Shown: piece after piece, positions 16,041-24,317 of the stretch
How positions within the stretch are numbered: the first letter of the stretch is position 1
How the letters are laid out: the number at the start of each line of letters is the position of its first letter
Origin: CAYUVF01 sp964448045
GTDB taxonomy: Bacteria; Bacteroidota; Rhodothermia; Rhodothermales; Salinibacteraceae
Assembly (NCBI GenBank): GCA_964448045.1
Contig: CAYUVF010000038.1
Location: 1-42,529 of the forward strand
DNA: 42,529 bases
Direction of reading: 5' to 3'
The notes under the pieces: generated by a model
Told to the model about the DNA's origin: nothing
The model's database searches: none
What the model saw: only the letters and a program-made list of their open reading frames with translations
Made by a program: the position numbers and the translations under genes

Positions 16041-16511
16041 ATGATTTCTGCCTCGTGCATGTACGGGATGCAGGCCGCCGTCTATCTGGCGGCGGCTGAG
16101 GCGGAAGACTACATCCCCATCCACCGGATCGGGGACGACCTCGGCCTCTCGGGGTCTTTCCTGGCCAAGGTACTGCAAGAGCTGAAGCAGGCGGGCATCG
16201 TCACGTCGCGGCGCGGCCCCGGTGGTGGCGTCATCCTCGCGCACCCTGCCAGCGCGATCAGCCTGAAAGACATCATCGTTGCCGTCGATGGCGACAGCCT
16301 CTTCACCCGATGTGTGTTGGGCCTGCCGGGGTGCGGGACGGCGACGCCCTGCCCGTTGCACGCTTCGTGGCGTGAGGAGCGGGCCCATCTGGAGGCGCTC
16401 CTCGACGGGCTCACCCTCGCCCGCGTTGCTGCCGATGCGCATCCGCAGCTGCAAACCCATTGCGGGCGCGACGTAGCGCGCCCATCAGAGCAATCGTCTT
16501 CCCGGCCCTAA
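16041..16511 (+). CDS. Rrf2-family transcriptional regulator (NsrR/IscR-like), copy 1
   Basis: A 156-residue regulator. The winged helix-turn-helix occupies residues ~5-70 (YIPIHRIGDDLGLSGSFLAKVLQELKQAGIV, wing RRGPGGG). Three cysteines, Cys91, Cys98 and Cys104 (CVLGLPGCGTATPCPLH), form the C-x6-C-x5-C arrangement that binds an Fe-S cluster in NsrR and IscR. The start ATTAATAAGAG-like context is short, and the ATG at 16041 gives a normal N-terminus. It is probably a sensor of NO or cluster status controlling the flanking membrane protein and RIC. A CGCCTCCG/CGGAGGCG palindrome (16512-16528) sits immediately after its stop, before the RIC gene. Confidence 0.9.
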   Translation: MISASCMYGMQAAVYLAAAEAEDYIPIHRIGDDLGLSGSFLAKVLQELKQAGIVTSRRGPGGGVILAHPASAISLKDIIVAVDGDSLFTRCVLGLPGCGTATPCPLHASWREERAHLEALLDGLTLARVAADAHPQLQTHCGRDVARPSEQSSSRP

Positions 16512-16570
16512 CGCCTCCGCCGGAGGCGACTTATTCGCATCGTTCCTTCATCAAGACCAACCGATTTGTT

Positions 16571-17287
16571 ATGTCAACCATCACGCCTACCATGACCATC
16601 CGCGACCTGGTTATCGCCGATGCCAGCCGCACCCGTGTGCTCGAACAGCTCGGTATCGATTATTGCTGCTCGGGGGGACGCTCCCTCGCTGAAGCGTGCG
16701 TGGCCAACGACCTTGATCCTGCGACGGTCGCGCAGGTGCTCGAAGCCGCCGAATCCGCACAGAGGCCAGCCGCCTCGGCTACCGACTGGAGCGAGCGGCC
16801 GCTGCACGAGCTCATCGACCACATCGAAACGACGCATCACGGGTTCCTGCGCGAGGAGCTGCCCCGGCTCACCGGGTTGATCGACAAGGTGGCACGGGTC
16901 CACGGTGACAGCTCGCCCTGGATGGTCGCCATCAAAGACGTTTTCGATACCCTCCGGCCTGATCTCGAAGCGCACATGCAGAAGGAGGAAGAGGTAGTGT
17001 TCCCAATGATTCGTGCGCTGGAGGCCGGCGAGTCGTTCCACGAAACGACTGAGCTCGGCGACGACCCGATCTACCTGATGGAAGACGAGCACGACGACGC
17101 TGGCGCGGCCCTGGCGCGGATGCGCACGCTCTCGGAGGGGTACACGCCGCCGGAGAAGGCGTGCGGCACCTTCCGCGCCGCCCTCGAAGGTCTCGCCCGG
17201 CTGGAGGCTGACATGCATCAGCACATCCATAAGGAGAATAATTTGCTCTTTCCGCGGGCACGGACACGGGCACGGGCGCGGGCCTGA
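16571..17287 (+). CDS. Iron-sulfur cluster repair di-iron protein (RIC/YtfE/ScdA)
   Basis: A 238-residue protein. The N-terminal ScdA domain (MTIRDLVIADASRTRVLEQLGIDYCCSGGRSL) carries the conserved Cys-Cys pair at 32-33. The hemerythrin-like four-helix domain that follows supplies His/Glu ligands in HIETTHHGFL, HMQKEEEVVF, MEDEHDDAG and MHQHIHKENNLLFPRA. RIC proteins repair iron-sulfur clusters damaged by NO or peroxide. It lies 59 bp after the Rrf2 gene on the same strand. The last nine codons are a small Arg/Ala/Thr repeat produced by the CGGGCA-like tandem bases at 17257-17286. The ATG at 16571 is chosen because the upstream open frame to 16460 overlaps the Rrf2 gene. Confidence 0.93.
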   Translation: MSTITPTMTIRDLVIADASRTRVLEQLGIDYCCSGGRSLAEACVANDLDPATVAQVLEAAESAQRPAASATDWSERPLHELIDHIETTHHGFLREELPRLTGLIDKVARVHGDSSPWMVAIKDVFDTLRPDLEAHMQKEEEVVFPMIRALEAGESFHETTELGDDPIYLMEDEHDDAGAALARMRTLSEGYTPPEKACGTFRAALEGLARLEADMHQHIHKENNLLFPRARTRARARA

Positions 17288-17380
17288 TGCCGCCGCCCTG
17301 AAATCAGGCTGCGACGGGGGAGCGTTGCTCGGCGCATCGGTGCTGCCCAGCGCGGCGAACCCCAAACAAACACCAAGCAA

Positions 17381-17415
17381 AAGAGGTCGAGTCCCGGAGT
17401 GGGCCTCGGCCTCTT
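17381..17415 (-). terminator. Terminator between convergent RIC and Rrf2 genes
   Basis: AAGAGGTCGAG (17381-17391) pairs with CTCGGCCTCTT (17405-17415), with one G-T pair and a 13-nt loop. On the minus strand the stem is followed by a TTTTGCTT tract, fitting termination of the nos/Rrf2 transcript. On the plus strand only TTTA follows. Confidence 0.65.
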
Positions 17416-17461
17416 TAGGTCATGCGTATCTTGCTGTGGCGGCTGCTGTGCTGCGGGGCTC

Positions 17462-17902
17462 TCAGCCCGAGTTGGGAACGAGGCGCACGTTGAAATCCTG
17501 GATCTGCTCGGTCATGTCGCCCAGGGTGTTTTGCTGAAACATCGCTTTGAGGCGAGTGCGCTCGTCGGTCCAGCGGTCGTGAATGGGGCACGGCTTATCT
17601 TCGCCGCAGTTGGGCAGTCCCAATACGCACTCCCGGAAGAGGTCGCTCCCGTCAATGGCGACGACGACATCGAACAGCGTGATGTCATCGGGGGACTTCG
17701 TGAAGGCTACGCCGCCGCTCGGCCCGCGGTGCGATTCGAGCAGCCCGGCCTCGTTGAGTTGTTGGAAGATCTTGGTCAGGAACGGAAAGGAGATATCGAG
17801 TTCGTCGCTGATGGTGCGAATCGAGACATATCCGTCTTTTTCGAGCGACGCCAGGTACAGCGCAGCGCGGAGCCCGTATTCGCACGCTTTCGAAAGAAGC
17901 AT
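17462..17902 (-). CDS. Rrf2-family transcriptional regulator (NsrR/IscR-like), copy 2
   Basis: A 146-residue regulator paralogous to the gene at 16041. The winged helix is YVSIRTISDELDISFPFLTKIFQQLNEAGLL with wing HRGPSGG. Cluster-ligand cysteines 92, 99 and 105 (CVLGLPNCGEDKPCPIH) have the same C-x6-C-x5-C spacing as copy 1. It lies 85 bp downstream of nosY on the same strand, so it is probably the last gene of the nos operon and may feed back on it in response to NO. The ATG at 17902 gives the usual MLLSKACEYGLRA start; the frame is open to 17941. Confidence 0.9.
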   Translation of the reverse strand: MLLSKACEYGLRAALYLASLEKDGYVSIRTISDELDISFPFLTKIFQQLNEAGLLESHRGPSGGVAFTKSPDDITLFDVVVAIDGSDLFRECVLGLPNCGEDKPCPIHDRWTDERTRLKAMFQQNTLGDMTEQIQDFNVRLVPNSG

Positions 17903-17987
17903 GATAGCTTGCTGGTTCTGGGGGTGAACGCCTCGGGACATACGCGCCGCTTCTGCGATTATTCCACAGAAATCGGAGCGAGGCGAA

Positions 17988-18794
17988 TTAGAAGTCTTTC
18001 TTCCCGAAGAGCCGATTGCTGAGCATCAGCGGCCCCGCGAGCCAGAGGAGCAGTGCCGCGACGGCCATGCCCATTCCCCACGTGCTACCGAAGAACTGCT
18101 GGAAGGCGGCGCCCGTGTAGCCCATAAGCGCCGAGATGTCGAACTGCATCAGCAGCAGCACCCGCGCCAGGTCCACCGGATTGAGCAGCGTGAGCGCGAT
18201 GATGGGCTTCTCCATTGGATAGTGCGCAAAGGTGGAGACGAGGGCCAGAACGAGCCCGTCGTAGATGACGGCGAAGAACAGCCAGGCCATTACGGCGGTG
18301 GCGAGGCCCTTCACTTTGTCTTGCACGCCGAGGGCCACCACGTACGCCAGTGCGGTGAACACAAACGTCAGCAGCGCACCGATCCCCACCAGCAGCGCCA
18401 GCGTACTGGCATGACTGCCGGCCTCGAAGCCGTGCCACGCGAAAGGCAGCGTCACGCCCAGGGCAAAGCTCACCGCCAGTGGCAGCGCCAGTCCGGTATA
18501 CAGGCCCGTGAACAGGCTCGACCGCCGCACGGGTTGCGAGAGCATCAGCTCGGTGAATTCCCGTGCGTTGTAAAGGTACATCGTCCCGAAGACGGTGCAC
18601 ACGAGCGGGATCAGGATGAGCACGACGTTTAGCAGGCTGAGCATCACCTGCGCGCTGCCCCCGCTGAAGCGAAAGAGCGCGTCGGTGATGAGTACGAAGA
18701 AAGCGCCGTACGCGAGGATCCACTTACTGCGGACGACATCGCTCAACTCGTACTTGAAGATTTTGGCAGTCGCGGGGGAGAGAACGGCGTTCAT
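17988..18794 (-). CDS. nosY: NosY-type ABC transporter permease
   Basis: A 268-residue inner-membrane protein with six predicted membrane segments of the ABC-2 type. The N-terminus IFKYELSDVVRSKWILAYGAFFVLITDALFRF and the EFTELMLSQPVRRS loop are typical of NosY. With NosF it forms the transporter that, together with NosD, supports copper-site maturation of nitrous-oxide reductase. It is separated from nosF by 189 bp containing a palindromic repeat, whereas the other nos genes are tightly packed. Confidence 0.93.
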   Translation of the reverse strand: MNAVLSPATAKIFKYELSDVVRSKWILAYGAFFVLITDALFRFSGGSAQVMLSLLNVVLILIPLVCTVFGTMYLYNAREFTELMLSQPVRRSSLFTGLYTGLALPLAVSFALGVTLPFAWHGFEAGSHASTLALLVGIGALLTFVFTALAYVVALGVQDKVKGLATAVMAWLFFAVIYDGLVLALVSTFAHYPMEKPIIALTLLNPVDLARVLLLMQFDISALMGYTGAAFQQFFGSTWGMGMAVAALLLWLAGPLMLSNRLFGKKDF

Positions 18795-18825
18795 GGAGAG
18801 GGTGGAGTGCGTTGTGGGACAGACT

Positions 18826-18962
18826 TGTCATCCCGGACTCGATTGCTGGCGTGAACTCGCCCAGCTCGTTTCGAGATCTCTCTGAATCAATCAGTGCTCG
18901 TTTCGAGGAGATTCTGGTACGAGCCGTAGGCGACGGATGCAATAATCAAGTTCAGGATGACA
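18826..18962. repeat. Palindromic repeat element in the nosF-nosY gap
   Basis: The ends are imperfect inverted copies. TGTCATCCCGGACTCGATT (18826-18844) matches the reverse complement of 18944-18962 (TGTCATCCTGAACTTGATT) at 16 of 19 positions. The inner part contains CGAGGAGATTCTG (18904-18916), which recurs exactly at 37037-37049 in another intergenic repeat. This is the look of a dispersed non-coding (MITE/RIME-like) element inserted into the operon. Confidence 0.65.
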
Positions 18963-18983
18963 GGTGGGTCTTTCGTGTGTCGA

Positions 18984-19751
18984 TCAACCCGAAGTCATCA
19001 TCTGAGCGATGGCGCGTTCGAGGTTGGTCTGGTCGGTAGTTTCTTTGATGGCGGCGATGGGGCCCTCGAAGCGGATGGTGCCGTTGAGGAGAAACGCCAG
19101 GTCGTTGGCCATCTCATCGAGTTCACTTATGATGTGGGAGGTCAGGATGAACGTCGTGCCCCGGCCCTGCTCGGCGCGGATCCTATCTTTGAGATGACTG
19201 CTCGCCACCGGGTCGAGCCCCGCCGTCGGCTCGTCGAGGATGATGAGGTCGGGGTCGAAGAGAAAAGCCGTGACAGCGTTCACCTTCTGCCGGGTCCCGC
19301 CCGAGAGGGTGCGGATCGGTTTGTCGAGTTCGGAGCGGAGATTGAACGCGTCGATCAGGTCGGTATCCGGATCGGCTGGGTTGCCGCGCAGGTCTGTTAG
19401 CATGGCGATGACTTCGCGGGCGCTCAGGTTACCGGGGAAGTGGGCGCCCTGCTGCATGTAGCCGATGCGCGCGCGGTACTGTCCATCGTCATCCAGCGGC
19501 TCGCCATCGAACCGAATGCGCCCGTCATCAGGGCGGACGAGCCCCAGGATGCATTTGATGAGCGTCGTTTTGCCCGAGGCGTTGGGGCCCACGATGGCGG
19601 TCGTCCGTCCGCGCTCAATCTGCATATCGATGCCGGTGAGCACGGGCAGGTCGCCGAAACGCTTGTGCAAGCCGGCAATCTGGATGATGGGATTGGCCGG
19701 AGCATCGGTGGTCATGGGCGATGTGGGGGATGGAGCGGCGAGCGTGTCCAT
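18984..19751 (-). CDS. nosF: NosF-type ABC transporter ATPase
   Basis: A 255-residue ATPase. Walker A is GPNASGKTTLIK, the Q-loop region is GYMQQGAHFPGNL, the signature is LSGGTRQKV, and Walker B is LIILDEPTAGLDP, followed by the H-loop TSHII. It drives the NosY permease for copper-site assembly of NosZ. The ATG at 19749-19751 overlaps the nosD stop by one base (TAATG). A second in-frame ATG at 19715 is possible, because the first 12 residues are Pro/Thr-rich and not conserved. Confidence 0.94.
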   Translation of the reverse strand: MDTLAAPSPTSPMTTDAPANPIIQIAGLHKRFGDLPVLTGIDMQIERGRTTAIVGPNASGKTTLIKCILGLVRPDDGRIRFDGEPLDDDGQYRARIGYMQQGAHFPGNLSAREVIAMLTDLRGNPADPDTDLIDAFNLRSELDKPIRTLSGGTRQKVNAVTAFLFDPDLIILDEPTAGLDPVASSHLKDRIRAEQGRGTTFILTSHIISELDEMANDLAFLLNGTIRFEGPIAAIKETTDQTNLERAIAQMMTSG

Positions 19752-21010
19752 TACGGGGTAGAGGGGAGTGGAATGCGAGACATGGCGGGGCGTTCGTCCA
19801 CGAGCGCTTTGGGCGTGATAGCGGGCAGTACGCGCTCGGCGGCGTCGAGCAGCTGCACGAACAGGCTGCGCATGAGCATGACGGCGGGCTCGTTCTGCTC
19901 CACGAGATAGGCGAAGAGGCGCACCGGGTGAAACGGCACATCGCCGACGTTGTCGCGGTCGAGGTCGTAGCCGTCGTACTTGTCCCAGTAGTTATGCGTG
20001 AAGGAGCTGTTGTTCTGCTGGCTGTTGGTGACCACATCGAAGGAGTTTCCGATAAAGTTGTTATCGGTGAACCGGTTGTCGAGGGAGTTAGCCATGATCT
20101 TCACGCCCCAGCCATTGTCGCGGAAGGCATTGTGGTGAATGTCGATCCGGCTGGAGTTTTCAGAGTAGATCCCGATGGTGTTCGTATCGAATGAGTTGTG
20201 GGCCACCGTGCTGTCGTAGATGTCCTTCAGCAGGAGGCCGTACGCGGCGCTGCCCCAGTTGTGGACGAAGCGGTTGCCAACCATCTCGACGTTGCGGGTA
20301 TACATGACGGCCACGCCGGCGCCGTTGTCGCGGAAGGTGTTGCCCGCGTATCGGCACGAATCCGAGTACATGAAGTGCAACCCGTAGCGCAGGTTGCCTT
20401 CGCTCATGTTATTCTCGATATGGCTGTCTTCGACGAACTCGAAGTAGATGCCGTCGCGGTGGCCGCGGATCGTGTTGTTAACGATTGTGGCGTCTTTGCT
20501 GTACCACAGATGGATGCCGTTCCCGGCGTATGATTCACTCCCCTTGTATGCCTGAATGGAATTATCCGCGATACGACAGCCCTCGGACTTGCCGATCCAG
20601 ATGGCGAAAAAACCCTCTTCGATGCGATTGTTCTCGATTCGGCAGTCGCGGCTCTGCTCGACTTTGATCGCCGAGAGGTCGTTTACGAAGCTCGTCGCCA
20701 CGTTCTTCAGCACGAGGCCGCGGATAGTGACGCTATCCGCGAGCACGTGAATGAGCGTCTTCTTCTCTCCCGCTCCGTCGATGACCGGGTCGCCTTCGCC
20801 CTCGATAACGAGCGGCTTATCGACGACGATCGTCGGCTCGCGATAGGTGCCGGCGGTCACGCGAATGGTGTCGCCCGGCGCGGCCTGCGCAACGGCATCG
20901 CCCACGGTGGCGATGGGCCCATCCGGCGATACCGTAATCTGGGCCTGGGCCGCACCCGTGCTGAGGAGCAGCGCCATCAGCAGGAGCATGTACACACGTC
21001 GGCGAAGCAT
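19751..21010 (-). CDS. nosD: NosD periplasmic copper-site maturation factor
   Basis: A 419-residue secreted right-handed beta-helix protein. A signal peptide (MLRRRVYMLLLMALLLSTGAAQAQ) is followed by the NosD opening ITVSPDGPIATVGDAVAQAAPGDTIRV. Many parallel beta-helix turns follow (NNRIEEGFFAIWI, NNTIRGHRDGIYFEF, MYSDSCRYAGNTFRDN) with the carbohydrate-binding CASH pattern. In denitrifiers NosD works with NosFY to supply sulfur/copper for the CuZ centre. The ATG at 21010 is set by the signal peptide; the open frame to 21094 overlaps nosL. Confidence 0.95.
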   Translation of the reverse strand: MLRRRVYMLLLMALLLSTGAAQAQITVSPDGPIATVGDAVAQAAPGDTIRVTAGTYREPTIVVDKPLVIEGEGDPVIDGAGEKKTLIHVLADSVTIRGLVLKNVATSFVNDLSAIKVEQSRDCRIENNRIEEGFFAIWIGKSEGCRIADNSIQAYKGSESYAGNGIHLWYSKDATIVNNTIRGHRDGIYFEFVEDSHIENNMSEGNLRYGLHFMYSDSCRYAGNTFRDNGAGVAVMYTRNVEMVGNRFVHNWGSAAYGLLLKDIYDSTVAHNSFDTNTIGIYSENSSRIDIHHNAFRDNGWGVKIMANSLDNRFTDNNFIGNSFDVVTNSQQNNSSFTHNYWDKYDGYDLDRDNVGDVPFHPVRLFAYLVEQNEPAVMLMRSLFVQLLDAAERVLPAITPKALVDERPAMSRIPLPSTP

Positions 21011-21018
21011 CACAGCAG

Positions 21019-21543
21019 TTATTGGCTGGACGATTGGGGGGCGGAGCGGTGCATCGAGGCGTGTGGCATCATGCCATCGGGGCGGTCGATCCACTCGCGC
21101 TTCACGAGCGAACGGACGCCGGCCCAGTCCATCACCTGCCCGTCCAGCGAGTCGCGGACGGTGGCGCGGGATGCGCTCGCGCGAAACGCGGCGATGTTGA
21201 GCGCCATCGGGCTCTTGAGCTGATCACTCTGGATGAAGAACGCTTCGCCGACGCGCATCAGTGTGCCGGGGTTACGGAAGTCGGGCACCCAGAGGGAGTG
21301 CACCTCCACATCCGGATTGTCCTGCACGTAGGCGGCCAGGCATTCGACGGAGTCGAACATGTGGGTTTTGCCGGTCGCGGTGACGAGCTCCGAGCCGTAG
21401 CGCGGGTCCGTCACCGTCATCTTGCAGTAGGCGCAGTTGTCCTCGCCGTAGCGGATGGGTTCCGGCTCGGGCGTGCATCCCGTGATCCCGAACAGCACGA
21501 GCCCCAGGGGGAGGATGAGTGCCAGCGACCAAAGACGACTCAT
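21019..21543 (-). CDS. nosL: NosL copper-chaperone lipoprotein
   Basis: A 174-residue lipoprotein. The signal MSRLWSLALILPLGLVLFGITGC places the acylated Cys at 23. The copper-binding NosL motif is NCAYCKM (Cys37, Cys40, Met42), followed by TDPRYGSELVTATGKTHMFDSVECLA. NosL delivers Cu(I) to the NosZ maturation machinery. It lies 8 bp before nosD and begins 1 bp after the upstream membrane-protein gene. The start at 21543 is set by the signal peptide. Confidence 0.93.
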   Translation of the reverse strand: MSRLWSLALILPLGLVLFGITGCTPEPEPIRYGEDNCAYCKMTVTDPRYGSELVTATGKTHMFDSVECLAAYVQDNPDVEVHSLWVPDFRNPGTLMRVGEAFFIQSDQLKSPMALNIAAFRASASRATVRDSLDGQVMDWAGVRSLVKREWIDRPDGMMPHASMHRSAPQSSSQ

Positions 21544-21544
21544 C

Positions 21545-22192
21545 TCAAGCCACCTCCACTTTTTGTTGTTCGTCTTCTGACGAGGTTGGGTCACGGGTGC
21601 TTCTTCTGTTCCACCACTCAAAGGCGGAGAGCCCGCACCCGGCCGCGCACGAGAGGATCATGGCGACGCCGCCCAGAGCAGGCCACGAGTGGGCCGTGAT
21701 GTTCAGCATCTTCTTTGAGCCGATAAGCGGCGGCTGGTACGTGGCACCCGGTATCTTGATGGCTGCTGTGGGGTCGAGGTCGTGGCCGTAGTTGTATTCC
21801 CAGATGTAGAAATCGACCATCCCTGCGATGGCCGTGATCAAAAACAGGCCGGCCCAGGTGTAGAGCGCCCACGGCTTGTTGATCCAGGCCGCACCAAACC
21901 CCAGCACAATGAGCGCCGCGATGATCCAGGGCATGTACTTCAGCTCGGGAATTGAATTGGGATCGATCTCCTTCATCCCGATGTAATGATTCAGGCCGTT
22001 AATGCTCTGCAGATTGCCTGGCTCCTCCCCCGTCACCGTGTTGACCCAGATTTCCATCCCGATTCCTTCCGGGTACTGTGGGGCCTCCAGCGAAATTTGC
22101 CAGATGGGGAAGAAGTAAACAGCCACAAGCGAAAGCGCAGCGATGATCAGGATCAGTCGCGAGCGCGGATGAAGTGTGGCGTTGGATTGCAT
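21545..22192 (-). CDS. nos-operon membrane protein of unknown function
   Basis: A 215-residue protein with four hydrophobic segments: LILIIAALSLVAVYFFPIW, MPWIIAALIVLGFGAAW, LYTWAGLFLITAIAGMVDFYIW and ITAHSWPALGGVAMILSC. A conserved-looking extracytoplasmic loop contains INGLNHYIGMKEID. It is placed between nosZ and nosL with a 1-bp gap to nosL. Proteins of this size and position are a regular part of clade II nos clusters and have no assigned reaction; copper handling or membrane attachment of NosZ has been considered. The ATG at 22192 is preferred; the frame is open to 22243. Confidence 0.85.
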   Translation of the reverse strand: MQSNATLHPRSRLILIIAALSLVAVYFFPIWQISLEAPQYPEGIGMEIWVNTVTGEEPGNLQSINGLNHYIGMKEIDPNSIPELKYMPWIIAALIVLGFGAAWINKPWALYTWAGLFLITAIAGMVDFYIWEYNYGHDLDPTAAIKIPGATYQPPLIGSKKMLNITAHSWPALGGVAMILSCAAGCGLSAFEWWNRRSTRDPTSSEDEQQKVEVA

Positions 22193-22264
22193 GGGTCTGT
22201 CGACGGTTGTGGAAAAGAGTGGGGCGACGCAGCGCCGCCCCACGAGCCGGAGTCAGCCTACTGG

Positions 22265-24271
22265 TTACTCAAGCAGGCTTGATCCTTCTTGCGCCTGACC
22301 GGCATTCGAAGCCAGCGGTGTGTCCGAACCCTGTGGAGAGACGCGGACGTAGCCCTGCATCTCCTGGTGCAGTGCCGAGCAGAAGTCCGTGCAGTAGAAG
22401 GGGATGACACCCACTTTCTGTGGCGTCCACGTCAGCGTGCGGGTCTGGCCCGGCATGACGAGGATCTCGGCCGTGTTGGCGCCCTTCACGGCAAACCCGT
22501 GCGGGATGTCCCAGTCCTGCTCCAGGTTCGTCACGTGGAAGTGGACCGTATCCCCCACCTTGATACCCTCGATATTATCGGGCACAAAGTGGCTGCGGAT
22601 CGCCGACATGTATACATGCACGTCGTTGCCATCACGCTCCACGCGCGTTTCATCCTCATTCATGACCTTATTCGGATTCTTGTTTTCCGTCTTCAGGTCA
22701 TATACCCGCTTCTGTTTGTCCTTGATCAGGTCCGCCGGCAGCGCCTGGGCATAGTGCGGCTCGCCTGCGGTGGGGAAGTCCAGCAGCAGCTCCATCTTCT
22801 CACCGCTGATGTCGATCAGCTGGGCGGAGTGCCAGAGTTCGGGGCCTGTGGGCAGATACCGGTCCTTCGTAATCTTGTTGAGCGCGATCACGTACTGGCC
22901 CCATGGCTCGCGCGTGTCGCCGCCCGGTATCATGAGGTGGCCCGGCGAGTAGTAGGTGTCGATGCGGTCGAGGACCTCTGTGTTTTCGACGTCCCACTTC
23001 ACAATCTCGGACGAGATGAAGGCTGTCGTGTACGCATTGCCGCGGCCGTCGAACTCCGTGTGGAGCGGGCCCAATCCGGGGTTCTCCACTTCGCCGTGCA
23101 GGATTTCCTCGTAGCTCAGCACGGGAATGCCCTGGATTTCGTCGACGAATGACTCGTTCTCGATCGCCTGCTGCATCTTCGCGAAGGAGTGCACCGGAAT
23201 GATCGTCGACAGCTTGCCGCCGGCGACGATGTACTGCCCGGTCGGATTCACGTCGACCCCGTGCGGCGACTTGGGCGTCGGCAGGAAGTAGATCATGCCC
23301 GGATTGTTGGCGGGATCCAAGACGCAGACTTCGTCTTTCATCTCACTGGTGGCCAGCCCGGTGTCATGGTCCACATAATTGTGGGCATGCTCGCCCTCGA
23401 CCATGCGGCAGTTCCCGTTCTCGGCATACTCCTCGGCCTGGGCCCAATTCACCGCCGCGATGAAGTCCTTGTCATTGCGCGAGGCGTTGCGCTCCAGCAT
23501 CGTGTGGGCCTGCTCGCTGTTGTAGCTGGTAAAGAAGGCCCAGCCGTTGGACGGGCCCTTGCCAGAGTGCGACAGGTCGTAGTTGAACCCGGGTACCTGA
23601 ATCTGGAAGCTAATCTCCATCTCGCCCGGCTCGTCGGCCCGGATGAAGGAGATCGTGCCCTTGAAGTTCTCCTTGTAGGAGTCGATGGAGACGTCCTGGT
23701 TGTTCAGGTTTTCTTCGTCCATCGGGACGCTAAAGCGGGTCGCCGCTGTGACGTATTCCGTGTTCGGCGTCACGAACGACGAGGCGTGGTTACCCGCCGA
23801 GTTGGGAATCTCGATAACCTCCGTCGTTTCGAACGTCGACAGGTCGATGCGCGCAATCCGGGGGGTGTTATTCTCGTTCATGAAGATCCACCGCCCGTCG
23901 GGCACACCGTCGGTCTGCGAGAGCTCCGGGTGGTGCGCGTCGCCCCATGGCACAAAGCCGTAAGACGTCTGGAGCAGCGGCCGTGTATCCGACGAGTAGC
24001 CGTAACCGTTCTCGCCGAACTGGGAGAACACGGGCACCGTTTTTAGGTGACGCCCGGAGGGAAGGCCGTACACGGGAAGCTGGCCGCTATAGCCGCCCGA
24101 CATGAAGGCGTAGAATTCATCGTGCTCCCCCGGCGAAACGTACACTTTTTGGGCGGCATCGGAGGAGGAGCTGCTCTGCTGGCTGGTGGTTTGGCAGGCG
24201 AACGCCACGGCGCCGAGTACAATCACAGCGGTGATGCCGGCGAGCGTCCGTTTTATTGTGGTGTCAAACAT
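22265..24271 (-). CDS. nosZ: Nitrous-oxide reductase, clade II (Sec-type)
   Basis: A 668-residue copper enzyme reducing N2O to N2. The N-terminus is a short hydrophobic signal ending FAC (Cys26) with no twin-arginine motif, which marks clade II; it may be a lipoprotein, although the lipobox is weak. The CuZ-ligand motif DAHH lies at 111-114, with further His residues in the seven-bladed propeller (HAHNY, SPHGVD, GPLHTEF). The CuA site is Cys627, Cys631, His635 and Met638 in FYCTDFCSALHQEM of the C-terminal cupredoxin domain. It is preceded by a c-type cytochrome gene (46 bp) and followed by the accessory nos genes on the same strand. Confidence 0.97.
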   Translation of the reverse strand: MFDTTIKRTLAGITAVIVLGAVAFACQTTSQQSSSSSDAAQKVYVSPGEHDEFYAFMSGGYSGQLPVYGLPSGRHLKTVPVFSQFGENGYGYSSDTRPLLQTSYGFVPWGDAHHPELSQTDGVPDGRWIFMNENNTPRIARIDLSTFETTEVIEIPNSAGNHASSFVTPNTEYVTAATRFSVPMDEENLNNQDVSIDSYKENFKGTISFIRADEPGEMEISFQIQVPGFNYDLSHSGKGPSNGWAFFTSYNSEQAHTMLERNASRNDKDFIAAVNWAQAEEYAENGNCRMVEGEHAHNYVDHDTGLATSEMKDEVCVLDPANNPGMIYFLPTPKSPHGVDVNPTGQYIVAGGKLSTIIPVHSFAKMQQAIENESFVDEIQGIPVLSYEEILHGEVENPGLGPLHTEFDGRGNAYTTAFISSEIVKWDVENTEVLDRIDTYYSPGHLMIPGGDTREPWGQYVIALNKITKDRYLPTGPELWHSAQLIDISGEKMELLLDFPTAGEPHYAQALPADLIKDKQKRVYDLKTENKNPNKVMNEDETRVERDGNDVHVYMSAIRSHFVPDNIEGIKVGDTVHFHVTNLEQDWDIPHGFAVKGANTAEILVMPGQTRTLTWTPQKVGVIPFYCTDFCSALHQEMQGYVRVSPQGSDTPLASNAGQAQEGSSLLE

Positions 24272-24317
24272 GGCTGAGTCAAGCGGTATGATTCAAAGAA
24301 GGTGGTAGTCGCAGAAA

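Noticed and set aside
17257..17286. Tandem CGGGCA-like bases at the end of the RIC gene as a CRISPR or phase-variation repeat
   Set aside because: It is short, imperfect and in frame, giving only an Arg/Ala/Thr tail. No spacer structure is present.
17288..17330. CCTGAAATCAGG palindrome as a terminator for RIC
   Set aside because: The stem is short and lacks a T tract. The hairpin at 17381-17415 is a better candidate.
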